Assembly: GCA_003999685.1 (NCBI GenBank)
Contig: CP021228.1
Location: 1,488,001 to 1,552,000, forward strand
Reading direction: 5' to 3'
From: Taiwanofungus camphoratus
Taxonomy: Eukaryota > Basidiomycota > Agaricomycetes > Polyporales > Taiwanofungaceae
Length of the DNA: 64,000 nt
Numbering within the stretch: the stretch's first letter is position 1; each line of letters starts with the position of its first letter. Positions 43,201-52,585 of the stretch are shown here, piece after piece. The translations under genes were made by a program, and so were the position numbers. Below the pieces are notes generated by a model, which worked only from the letters and a program-made list of their open reading frames with translations, searched no databases and had not been told where the DNA came from.

Positions 43201-44723
43201 CTCGAACCAGGGAATCGAGCAGCGGCCGCCTTTTCAAAGCGGTCCCGGTAGTCGAGTAAGTACTCAGGCACCAGGTCTTCAATCTGTGGCCCCTCCTCAG
43301 GGGGTGTCAGTGGTGCGCTTGTCTGCCTGGCGGTGGCTATGAACCGTTTTGAGCCCCTTACATGGCTGTTCCGATCTAACGATGGTTGAGACTTCTTGGG
43401 TGGCTGCAGCAGGCCCATTTCATCGAATAGGGGTTCCGGTTGATCGTTGAACATGCCTAAGACCCCTTCTCCCCTTGTATAAGCACATAGGATGGTTTCT
43501 AGCTCATCATCGTCCTCGTGTGCAGAGGCTCGGCACAATGGGATGCCGTCCGTGGTAGGCTGGTCCATGATCCAAGCATAGTATCCCTGCCATTCCTTAA
43601 TCCTGTCCGGGTCAACCGTGAGGGTCCCTTTCGGCCAATCGATCTGCGGGTTGACTTGAATCAACCAAGGGTTGCCCAGCACTACTTCGAGGTCCCCGAT
43701 GTCTGATACATAGAAGTTTGTGGGTATGTCATACCCTTCAAGCCGTATGCTCCCTTCAACTCGATGGGTAATCGGTCCACCCCTGTTGGGGGTCCCATCA
43801 ATGGTCGTACTTCGTACCTTCCGAGGTAGCGGTCGTGTGGGCAGTCCCCATCGTTCCACAAGGTCAGGGTGTATGAGGTTGGCATCGGCTCCGCTATCGA
43901 TTAGTGGTCTCACAGCGATGGCCTTTTTCCCGGCGACAACATAACCTTTTACATACAGAGTGGTTCCTTTCCGATATCCTGTGATTGTGGCCCCCATTGA
44001 GATGGTCGGGTCCTTACTGGTCTTTGGCTTGTCCAAGTTTCTTTGCACAGGTTTCCCTGTGCCTTCAGCCATTGATTCCCCTCCTGGGGCATCAGTGAAG
44101 TGTTTAAAATGAGGGAACCGTTTCTGTTCAATGGACTCTACGGTGGACGTTCCTAAGGATTCCTCCGTTTCTTCACTGCTCCAGTAGTCTGCTGGTGGGA
44201 CCGGATATGGCTGGGTTTCCTCCAAGGCGAAGTCATCTGAGTTTGACGAGTGGTGCAGTTCCAGTTCCCTGTCTCTCCCGGCATCATTGGAAGGTTGTGG
44301 AAGTCTGGGTTCGCTTTTGTGTGGATTATCGTGTTCATCGTCAGCTTCCCCTAGGGCCACGTCTCTGTGTCCTTCCTTTCTGATTTTCCTGGGCTCCGGG
44401 CATGCCTTGACCAAGTGTCCTGGCTTCCTGCATCGGTAGCAGCTCCTCTTCTTCCAGTGATGAGGTGTCAGAGCTGTATTGGGGTGGTTGTGTCGGTGTC
44501 CTTGCCTGGAGCCTGTGCCTCTCTGCCCCTGTTCGAGGGCTTCAGTGGAGGGCTGAGAAAGTCTGAGGTCATTGTCGCTTGGGGTAAGCGGTCCATCCCA
44601 GGGGATCCCTAGGGCTGCTTCTTCTGTTGTTTCTGGTCGGGGTATGTGGTCTTCCTCCCTTCCTTCCTTCAATTTTTTTCGCCAGGTGATAGCTCTCCAG
44701 ACTATCGCCAGGAACTTCTCCAT
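39741..44723 (-). CDS. G2 polyprotein: CCHC, protease, RT, RNase H, integrase, chromodomain
   Basis: 1,660 residues in one frame from the ATG at 44723. Parts: CCHC knuckle CYRCRKPGHLVKAC (95-108); protease LIDSGADANLIH (274-285); RT (about 540-720, CQNYRYLN, catalytic YMDD at 679-682); RNase H (about 820-945, EADASLVATGAV); integrase with HHCC (H1046, H1053, C1083, C1086) and DDE core (D1118, D1179, E1215, in SVDFITD, LDRGPQF and GSTERVNQE). A GPLKI...LPRAWKIHPVFHASLL segment (about 1346-1378) and a chromodomain (about 1403-1452, YEVEAIHGH...FLIKWVGWP) follow. Chromodomains direct such elements to particular chromatin marks. The segment before the first knuckle is short for a Gag, so the source of the capsid is unclear. 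The C-terminal tail past residue 1,480 overlaps the 3' ORF. Confidence 0.92.
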   Translation of the reverse strand: MEKFLAIVWRAITWRKKLKEGREEDHIPRPETTEEAALGIPWDGPLTPSDNDLRLSQPSTEALEQGQRGTGSRQGHRHNHPNTALTPHHWKKRSCYRCRKPGHLVKACPEPRKIRKEGHRDVALGEADDEHDNPHKSEPRLPQPSNDAGRDRELELHHSSNSDDFALEETQPYPVPPADYWSSEETEESLGTSTVESIEQKRFPHFKHFTDAPGGESMAEGTGKPVQRNLDKPKTSKDPTISMGATITGYRKGTTLYVKGYVVAGKKAIAVRPLIDSGADANLIHPDLVERWGLPTRPLPRKVRSTTIDGTPNRGGPITHRVEGSIRLEGYDIPTNFYVSDIGDLEVVLGNPWLIQVNPQIDWPKGTLTVDPDRIKEWQGYYAWIMDQPTTDGIPLCRASAHEDDDELETILCAYTRGEGVLGMFNDQPEPLFDEMGLLQPPKKSQPSLDRNSHVRGSKRFIATARQTSAPLTPPEEGPQIEDLVPEYLLDYRDRFEKAAAARFPGSRPWDHAVETKPNFVPRKCGVIALSLAEQAEMDKFLDENLAKGYLRDSKSPMASPAFFVAKKDGTLRPCQNYRYLNNSTVKDAYPLPLIGELIDNLQKATIFTKLDLRNGYNNVRIREGDQWKGAFMVNHHGTKKLVEPTVMFYGMCNAPATFQRLMNDGFQDMLAEGWLAIYMDDILIYSDDATIHRERTRRVLQRLQEMDLFVKPEKCAFDVQEVEFLGMTITPGHIHMDTGKLRGIDEWPIPTKVKDVERFLGLANYYRRFIRGFSDIAHPLNAFKKKGVAWNWSNKCQAAFEALKRHFCEAPVLTMPDPEKLFVIEADASLVATGAVLQQEGPDGKLHPVAFLSKSLKEAERNYQIYDRELLAIVRALEEWHHHLEGAKHPVTVITDHKNLTYFREAQRLTRRQARWQLLLSQFDLLLENRKGKRLVVADALSRRPGHPGGERDNEDIVLLPETLFAKAVNVDLIERIRQHRSRDSMVIETIDALKRGKVPPFKGTGFAHTTLADWDVQDGLILYKNRIYVPPSDDLRREVIRLCHDTPAMAHPGAQRTFAIARRDWFWDGMTTFIEKYVKGCAKCQENKVNTHPTRPPMQPIPTEPNSRPFSHISVDFITDLPESRGSDALMVVVDRELSKGIVLVPCNKTIDAVGTAEALHQNVYRRYGLPDRIILDRGPQFAATVFREWCKLTGVKVAMSTAYHPQSDGSTERVNQELEAAWRILCANNPHNWAKFIPEFEFAHNQVPHAGRRESPFKLIMGYDPKAIGSPKASERYPSIKDRLLAIGEFRKEALAAQDLAAQLMAERARTTWQPFEKGTQVWLEATNLRLKTPRKFSPKRVGPLKIAEVLGPLTYKLQLPRAWKIHPVFHASLLTPYRETKEHGPNFTRPPPELVDGDEEYEVEAIHGHRAQRGKWQFLIKWVGWPNSANTWQSEADLRNSPDLLEEYKKVNRLPTRPEVNARYTRICKAAYNRHSAEARHYDVHSYRPPTAIRLLEPQRSKGTRPRTPSTNKTHTRTPIPKHSGDSAPIGSVRRSVRSVETCASHCLGPGGCRSSARNRHPAAGLAGPVGVDEHLPDTGHCRARGWQLGHTRTKANRPWAKWQQSDNVAVGHSPYGCKPSSPQPARHPHALPSNGRHRQPDTATTSGQNTGPFCQ

Positions 44724-44913
44724 CTTTCCGGTGTTTCTTATCCTTCAACTCAACACTGATGGTACGCACTTGTAGTCAAGTGATCCTCCTGCCAGTCCCT
44801 TCCAACGGGGACACTGGTCTTACCCAATCCTTCCTATGAGGACGTTGGTGAGGGTCCGGTTTCTTCCGCTTGTTCACGTTCTAATTCGCTATCCTGAGAT
44901 AGAGTTTGTAGGG

Positions 44914-44924
44914 AATCTTGTCCT
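44914..44924 (-). promoter_or_regulatory. G2 primer-binding site, likely self-primed (Tf1 type)
   Basis: On the minus strand AGGACAAGATT lies 2 nt inside the 5' LTR. It is the exact reverse complement of AATCTTGTCCT in the sense LTR (45227-45237), about 30 nt downstream of a TACTTAAG TATA-like box. Eleven nt of pairing between the transcript start and the site next to the LTR is the arrangement known for S. pombe Tf1. No tRNA-type TGG site is seen. Confidence 0.7.
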
Positions 44925-44926
44925 AA

Positions 44927-45498
44927 TGTTACGGGGGGTCTACGCCCGTAGGTGACTACCGTGACGGGGGGTCGTTGAGTAGTCAGGCGTAAAGTGTAAA
45001 CGGGGAGTCAGCCTGGCTGACGACGAGTACACGTCTAAGTCTTCAACCGCTAGCCCAACGGTCTCGAGAGAGTTGCGGGCTAAGTCACAGCCTAAGTCCT
45101 AGTGTAGTCACAGGGATTTAGATGGTCTAAGGCGACCCGTTGAATAGACGAAGGTATAGGGGCCTAAGCCCAGTTCGTAAAGTACAAATGGTAACGACGG
45201 CACCAAAGTACACAGTGTAACTAAGGAGGACAAGATTGGGGTGCTCCACAGTGAGCCAACCCCTTAAGTACTATGGTGGGTTTAGGGCAAGCCAGCCCTC
45301 ACTCCCACGGGTACCAGCACCTAAGCGTCCATAAGTCAGAGGCCCAAGTGGTCCCTTCTGAGGAACAGTCCATAACTAAGCGGGTGACGGTCAGCCCGTC
45401 AGGAATAATGGTGATAATTGTAAGTGTACACGACCCGCTAGTCCGGTATAGTGAAGAGAAATGAAAATGTATGTTCGCACCATTATCGCCTTGTAACA
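44927..45498 (-). repeat. G2 5' LTR (LTR-D)
   Basis: 572 bp, no difference from the 3' LTR found by eye. Confidence 0.92.
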
Positions 45499-46188
45499 GT
45501 ACTGAAATGGAGCTGGGGTGGAGACTTAGGGACCTTAGGACCGTTCCTAAGGTTGTACTCGCAGCGCTTTCCTGAGATCGGAGCTACAGGGAAACTGGTA
45601 TTCCAAAGAGAGAAGCGTGCACTGAGGGGTCTCCCCGTTACATAGTAAACTACCTCTCACTAAATAGGGGAGCGTGAGGTGAACTATTCTTGCGCGAAGT
45701 GACCCTTACGAGTCCGAAATGTGTACTAAAGCGCATGGACTCCGAAGTGAACACAAGGAGGATAGGAACTAATTAGAAACTGAAACAGGGGAACTACGTA
45801 CGGTAGAAAGGTGACCAAGTTCATTCACGAGGGTGGGATGACTATCCGAGAGCAGCCATGCGCCGTGATCACCTATCTTAGTGGGCTAAGAGCGCACAAA
45901 GTTCTTAGCAGCGGGACTTGGCCTAATCGGGGTAGGAGGTGTCCTAACTGGGTGGAGGGCCATATGGATACGCCCTAGGATGATCTTATGGCATAGGATC
46001 GAGACCCATGGGGGTGTACAAGGCTTCCTAAGTCCAACTTCCAGAACTTCGGACCGTTTCGGAGCCTATCGGAGGTAGCTGCAATCACAAGAGCTAGGAG
46101 AGACTTAGCTAAGACTTCTTAGCTAAGCCCGGGATGAGTGACGTAGTAGATAGGACCTAGATCCAATGGAACAGTATGGGAGGGCCAG

Positions 46189-47037
46189 TGTTGTGGACTA
46201 TAATACTCCAACCCCTACTGGGTATGACCTAGAGAAGCTGGAATGCTATAGAACTAGTTAGTGTGGAGGGGAGAGTCAGCAGCAAAGGGTTCCTGATCTC
46301 AAATGGGTCGAGAGACGTCTACAAAGGTCTTCGACGACCCTCTACGTGTGTCGCGACTGCTCGACGTAGCTTCGATGCGCTACTATGCTGTACTATACTA
46401 GGGAGAGGCTTAAACATGAGAACTTAGCTGATATACAGCCCTTCGAATTTCTGTAGAAGGCAGATAGTAGACGCAACTCTTCAAACGTAATCGAAGACGG
46501 AAGGACGCAGTAGAACACAGTAGGTGACTAAATCGAAGGTGCTCTTCTTGAGCTCTGCAGGATAGAGGAAAACTTCTCTGTTGTTCCGAGACACCATACA
46601 TCGCATTTATACTACTGTACTATAATGTAAGGCGCATCGGGAGTGGCATAGTATGAGTGGCATCCTAACTTCTTGCGTACTACGAATTATGGAGTGGCAT
46701 GAAATATACTAAGACAAGACCTGGGGCCATAGCGTTATTGAGTACATCGAGTGGCGCATCGTAGCAAATCGAGCGATATCGGAGTGGCGAGACCGGTCAC
46801 GTGCGAGGACATTGAGTGGCAACTGCGCGTGGCGTATTGTGCGTAGAGGGATCGGTACACCGGAACATCAGACCGGAACTGGCGGAGTGGCGGTGGCGTG
46901 ATTCGAGGCTATCGGAGAGTCCCGCGGTGATTTTTCGGGCTGTATCGGACATGTCGAGTGGTGTCGAAGCCATGACTTAAGGTCCTAGGGTCGAGTGAGG
47001 GCACTCCGCGGGGCCTAGAAGGGCCTGGCGCCTATCA
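46189..47037 (-). repeat. Element B 3' LTR (LTR-A)
   Basis: TGTTGTGGACTATAAT...CCTATCA on the plus strand. It differs from the 5' LTR mainly by having about four fewer hairpin units (134 bp), the gap lying between two TGTAGAAGG repeats. Confidence 0.85.
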
Positions 47038-47276
47038 TCTCCTCCTTTTTGGAATTTGGACCGTCCCCGGTCCACACGTGACGCCTAGAAGCTTGGTGGA
47101 TGTGACTGGATCGAAGCTTTTATGGGGACCTGCGTGGTTCCGACCTTCTCGTGACTCGTGCCAATCACGTGCCGTCGAGGAGGATTTAAGCCGGAGCGAC
47201 TTAGCTGTTTTTCTTCGCTCGTCGTTCCATGTTCGACACGCTCCCCCTCTTCTATCATCTCCTCCTTTTCCTTACA

Positions 47277-48643
47277 ATGCCTTCTCGTTCTGCTACCCCC
47301 GCTGTCATCGCTTTGCGCGTTCAGCGCGCTCGGGACCGTCTGATCGCGGTACTCGATACACCCTGTGCCGACACCGTCCCCGAGGAGGTCGAAGCTTGGG
47401 CGCAGGACGTTGCGGATTTGCTGGTACGTCTCTTATCAGCTCATCCTTTCCTATTTGCTAACTACCTCTGTCGTAGAGTACGTATCGCAAGGCGTGGGGG
47501 CCCGTTGAGGACGTGGAGGTGGATGAGCGTGTGTCGACGCTGGTTGGCGAGCTCACCGAGATTGCCGCTGAGTCATGGGCCGTGTGGGTCCACAATGAAT
47601 GGCCGGCCCTGGCCACTGCGATCGACGCCATCACTGCTCGTTGCATTGAAGAGGAGAGGCGTCGCGAAGAAGAGGCACGCCTCTGTGCTGCTGCGGCCGA
47701 GGCTCGTCGTGTCGAAGAAGAACGCCGCCAAGAAGAAGCCGCGCGTGTGGCTCGGGTGCGTGAGGAGGAGGAGGCTGCCCTTCAACGAGAGGCGGAGGAG
47801 GCCGCGCAGTTGGCAAATGCCGACGTGTCTAGGATGGTGGAGGGTACTGGAGAGCACATCGAAGGGGCCGCTGCCACTTCGAAGGGAAAGAAACGGGTTC
47901 GGGATGATGACGCTGCAGCGGTACGTTATGGAGTCTTGCCCTCCTATTCGATTACTGACCGGCTTGTAGAAGGCGTCGAAGAGCGACCGCGACGGCTCGA
48001 CGGCGCCCGAGACTGACTGGGCACGAGTCGCGCGGATGAAGCAGCAGGCGGGGGAAAAGGTATGTGATTTGTTTCTTCAGCTACTCTCCTGAGCTAATGC
48101 TTCTTCGTAGTGCGATCGATGTCGAATCCGTATTCAGACCGTCGAGTGTGTCTGGGCGGAGGGTGCCACTGCGTGTGAGCGGTGCATCCAGGCAGCGCAG
48201 GGCTGCTATTTCGGTGGGGTCTCGGTCTTGGGTCGTACAAAGAAGACTCGCGGTGGTGCGAAGAAGCAGGGTGAGTCTTCTTCTTCTTTCTTGCGTTTGT
48301 CCCTGACTTGTCTTTCTCTGCAGCCCCCCCTCCTTCGCCTGGACCTTCGACAGGAGAGGTCAGCGGATCGAAGCGCTGTCGAGTGGCCCAGCCACCTCGC
48401 CCCGCTATCAAGGTTCCCCTGGATGGCGGTAGTCGCCTGGGCCTCGAGCAGGACGACCTGGACTCACTCGACCTTGATGAGCAGTCGCGCACCGCCATCC
48501 GTATGATTCGGGCGGAGCGCGCGAACATTGCATTTCACCGCGCCATGCTCCATGACCTCGATCTGGAGCTGATTCGCATGGAACAAGAGGCGATTGCGGG
48601 CGGCGGCTTCGACGTGGGTGCTGAGTCGGGCAATGAGGAGTAG
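47277..48643 (+). CDS. Antisense gene of element B: coiled-coil protein with a Zn2Cys6-like cluster
   Basis: It runs opposite to gag-pol, between the 3' end of pol and the 3' LTR. The start MPSRSATPAVIALRVQRARD is at 47277 and the stop at 48641-48643. I see about four short introns (around 45-55 nt, GTACG/GTATG/GTGAG donors, TAG or CAG acceptors), so it is read as a spliced Pol II gene. The middle (47640-47830) is a Glu/Arg/Ala-rich heptad-like region. A cysteine cluster at 48111-48206 reads CX2CX6CX8CX2CX6C (CDRCRIQTVEC...CERCIQAAQGC), which fits the fungal Zn(II)2Cys6 spacing. A basic patch (GRTKKTRGGAKK) follows. The C-terminal part is acidic, with a predicted helix. Likely nuclear and DNA- or RNA-binding; function unknown. 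It could be a captured host gene or a standard accessory gene of this lineage. Confidence 0.7.
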
Positions 48644-49037
48644 TCGTTGTCTTGTGGTGGGTCGTGGTCTTTGTACTATAGAAAATTTAAACATTCTTTG
48701 TCCCAATTGTGAAATGCGTGTTAGAAGGAAATAGAAGCGTTCGAAGAAGAAGAACATATCGAAGGACTTGGTAAGAAAAATGGTAGCGTTGGTAGGCTCA
48801 GTTTGTCATCACTGCCTAGGAGGACTCGTAGAATGTGAGCCTCCGCGCAACGTTCAAATCGAAACGTTCGTAGAACGTCGAAGCGATATCGCGACTTAGT
48901 TGAGTTGAATCGAGTATGGTACAGGTAAAAATGACGCTAGATCAAATAGAAAGAGAGGTGAAATCAAGCATATAGTAAGAGAAATGAGACCGTTGAAAGT
49001 ACGCATCGTAGTAGTATAAGTAAAGAGACAGGGGCTT
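48644..49037. other. Spacer between the convergent 3' ends of the antisense gene and pol in element B
   Basis: AT-richer DNA of about 390 bp where two opposite transcripts would end. No coding region. It probably holds terminator or poly(A) signals for both directions. Confidence 0.4.
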
Positions 49038-52000
49038 CTACTGCTCACTTTCTTCGACGTCTTCGACGATGTCATCGTCGTCGTCGCCGAGCGAATTGGA
49101 TCGTTCAAGTTCTCGAAGACGCTCAGTTGAGATGTCTTCTAGGTTGTCCGGGATAGGGATGGATTGTCGAGCGAAGTAGGGGATGACTCGAAATGCTGCG
49201 ATGGGCCGATCGAGGACTGTGCCGTCCAGTTCGCAGATGATGTACGTGCCGCCCTTGTTGCGTGAGACAACGATGAGGGGGCCTAAGTAGCGGGGGCGCA
49301 TCTTGCTATTCAGGGACTTCTTGATCTTCATGTTTCGTACGAGCACTAAGTCTCCTCATTTGAAATTAAAGTCCTTGATCGAGTGCTCGTGCTCCTTTTC
49401 GAAGCGAAGTGCTGCTGTTCGACGAGCTTCGTAGACCTTTGAGCTGAGTTCAGCTACTTGCTCTACGCGCTTCTGGAGCGTGATTGCTCTACGTGTGATG
49501 AGATCTGTCGTAGAAAGAATTGAAGTGGGAGGGGGCTGAAGGTACGTGGCTTCTACGATGTCGAGAGGGATGAGGGGGTGGGTGCCCGTTACCGCAAAGT
49601 ACGGTGAGCAACCCATGCGTCGTCGAGTCGTAATGCGTTCGGACCAGAATACGAAGTACACCACGCGAGACCACTTCTTCTTGTCTCCGTCGGCGGTTTT
49701 GAACAAGGCTTGTCTCGTGCTGAAGTGCAGTCGTTCGACGAGTCCATTAGCTCTAGAGTTGTAGCCGCTGATTCGAATGTGGTTGATGTGGTATTTCTTC
49801 GACAGATAGTCTGCCGCTTTGATAAACGCTGCACCATTGTCCGTAACGATCTCGCTGAGTGCGCCCCATCGACAGAGGATGTCTTTGAAGATCCAGTCAG
49901 CGAGCGCTGACGCTGTTTCTTTTCGAAGCATTCGAAACTCCGGGTACGTCGTGAGGGAGCATCTTCCTTGTACGAGGTATTTGTATCCACCTGATGCGGG
50001 CATATGCATCGTATCAATATGTATCTTTGCGAAGATAGGGGCGGGCATTGCGACGGTAGGGGGAATAAGGATTTGCTGGACTTGACGAGACTGGCATAGA
50101 TGGCACGTTCGGACGAACCATGCTATATCTGCGTAGTGGAATGGCCACCAAAATCATTCGTTGACGAAGACTTTTGTTGCGTAGATGCCCCGATGAGCGG
50201 TGCGGTCGTGACATTCTCGAAGGATTCGAAGGCGATCGCCAGGCTTGACGACCAACTTGTGCGCACCGTGGTTGTCTTTTCGCCATAGAGTGTCGTTATC
50301 CAAGAAGAACAGCACGCAGTACTTGAGAAACCCTTCATATTCGCTGTCCGAAATGCCTTCTGGCTTCGAAAGCGTTCGATGAAACTCGAGGACCTCATCG
50401 AGTCTTGCATCTGCGAGCTGCACTTGCTCTGAACACGGGACGATTTCGTAGCTATCTTCCTCCTTTTTGACATTGGAGCCGTCCTCGGCTTCTGCGTTGG
50501 TTAGCACGGACATCGTAGGGGCATGAGAGGGAGGTAGTATCTGATGTACAAAGGAGTGCATGTGATCAATCCAGTCGTCGAAGTCTTCGTCGATTTCTTC
50601 TACGACCGTGTCGCCTGGCTGTGGTGTACGTCGAGAGAGACCATCGGGGCCATGCATTGTACCGGGAACATGTACTATTGTGAAGTGGAATGTGAGGATG
50701 GCTACTATCCAGCAGTTGATGCTTGCGCTGGGGGCGATATCTGGGTTCTTGAGCATGCCTTTGATGTAGCGAGCATCGACTTCTACGATGAGGTTTCGAA
50801 CGCCGATAAGGTAAAGTCGAAGGGATCGAAGGGCGCAAAATAGACCGTAGATCTTGAGTTTAGGTTGAGAGAACCTTCGCTCGCGATCGTTCAGCGTGAT
50901 AGAGCCAAAGCGGTTGTAGTAGCGGATTCGAGTGTTGGCTTCATCGCACTGACAAAGGTGATACCCAACTGCAATGAATGAAGTGTCGACTGCGAGGATT
51001 ACGGGAGATGGGGAATTGTAGTTGATAGCTCGTAGTGCGGGGGAGGAGAGTAGAGCGTCCTTGAGGTCTTCTTGTGCTACGATTTGCTCAGGACCGAATT
51101 CGAACTCTACATCCTTCCTCGTAAGGCGTACGAGGGCCTCAGCACGATGGGCGAAGTTGCGTATGAAGATTCGAACAACTCCGATAGTTCCTAGAAACGC
51201 TCGGACATCGGAGAGCGTAGCGCAGGGGCCCCAGTTGCGTATTGCTGAGACTCGAGAGTCATCGGGCAACCGTCCTTCAGGAGTACACCGGTGCTCTATG
51301 ACCATGATTTCGCGCGAGATTAGAAGTGTTCCCATACGAATCTTTGAATCCCATGGTTCGAAGGCAGCCGCTCATCGTTGTAGTCAGATGCGGGGCCTTT
51401 GACTGGAACATCGTCGATGTAGGGGACTGTAGAGTGCGGGATTTCGGGTTGTAGAATGTGCGTGACGTCGTCGTGGAATATAGGGACTGAGTTCGTCCAA
51501 CCCATCGGAAGGGTGACGAGTCGCATGGCACCGTAGGGAGTTTGGAACGTCGTAAGGTCTCTTGAAGACTCCGCGATGAGTCGTTCGTCATAGCCTACGT
51601 AGAGGTCGAGCATGCCGCCGCACGGTCTTCCTCCAAACTGTTCTGCGAGATATTCTGGCGTTGGTGGTACGCCGGAGTGCTGTATAGTAACTGCGTTAAG
51701 GGGCTCGAGGGAGTGTACGAGTTGAAGAGATTTCCTGTCCTTCTTTACTACGCAGAACCAACGCGATCGGTACGACGAGTTCGAAGGCTCGTAGACACCT
51801 GCGTCGATCTTTCGCTTGATTATTGCGCAGACTTGATTGTAGATCTCGGGTGGAATTGGAATATTCTTCTGCACCCAGGGTGTATGTGGTATGACGGGGA
51901 AATCTACGGGAGGGAAGTACTCTGGTTTGAAGCATCCCCTTTCTTCGTCGGTCCATGCGAAGGCTTCGTTGTGCAAGCACATGAAGTGATGGAGAACTCG

Positions 52001-52585
52001 ACGCTCGTCGGGGAGCAGGAAGGTGTCGTCGTGAAGTTTCTCCGTAATTTCGAAGCGTTCACGCGTATAACGGCCAGTAGGTTCGAAGGGCGGAGGGTCT
52101 GCTGAGAGTACTGGCATAATAGATAGGGGGTTGCCCTTGATATTTCGAATTATTCGAAACTGCTCGGGGACCACTCCTAGAACGGGACGAGTCTTGAGCG
52201 CGACTGGCTTGTACTTCTTCTTAGTAGCTGCATAGGTTTCGTGAGTTGACATAGAAGATGTTGGATGAATGGAATTAAGAAGCTGAGAGGTCGAAGCGCG
52301 ATTCGAAGAGTTCAAAGAGGACAGATTAGGAAGCGAAGCAAAAGGGGCTGAAAATAGAAGTGTCGAAGCCCACGTCGAAGCGTTCGATGTGGCCGAACTG
52401 GATGCTTTTGTGTCTGCGGTATAGAGAGACTGCAAATGTGAGGAGACTGAAGAACAAGCAGAGAGATAAAGGGACTGGACTGTGCCGGAGATCGAAGAAT
52501 TTATCAGAGCGACGAAAGAAATACTTGGCTTTGCCCCATCGTAGTCGATGACTAGGGCTGCTTCTCCTTGACGATGGGGTATCAA
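49038..52585 (-). pseudogene. Element B pol: RT, RNase H, integrase
   Basis: Recognisable minus-strand parts: RT (about 51330-52000, LPMGWTNSVPIFHDDV and the YIDDVPVKGP catalytic box), RNase H-like region (about 50780-51030, LAVDTSFIAVGYHLCQ), integrase zinc-binding part (about 50080-50230) and DDE core (about 49640-50040, IHIDTMHMP, VTDNGAAF, NSRANGLVERLH). A C-terminal tail follows without an obvious chromodomain. The YIDD box and integrase style separate this lineage from G1-G3. About three or four breaks, so not functional as it stands. Confidence 0.85.

Larger units (their letters stand above)
38926..45498 (-). mobile_element. G2, whole-looking Ty3/gypsy chromodomain retrotransposon
   Basis: 6,573 bp on the minus strand. 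LTRs (44927-45498 and 38926-39497) are both 572 bp and appear identical. Perfect target duplication GTACT (38921-38925, 45499-45503). A polypurine tract (GAGAGGGGGGTAA on the minus strand, 39498-39510) precedes the 3' LTR. It has one long pol frame and a second overlapping frame near the 3' end. It looks whole and very young. Confidence 0.93.

Noticed and set aside
50544-50843. Plus-strand ORF inside element B pol
   Set aside because: It is a mirror frame of the RNase H/integrase coding strand, with no introns or domain, unlike the antisense gene at 47277-48643.
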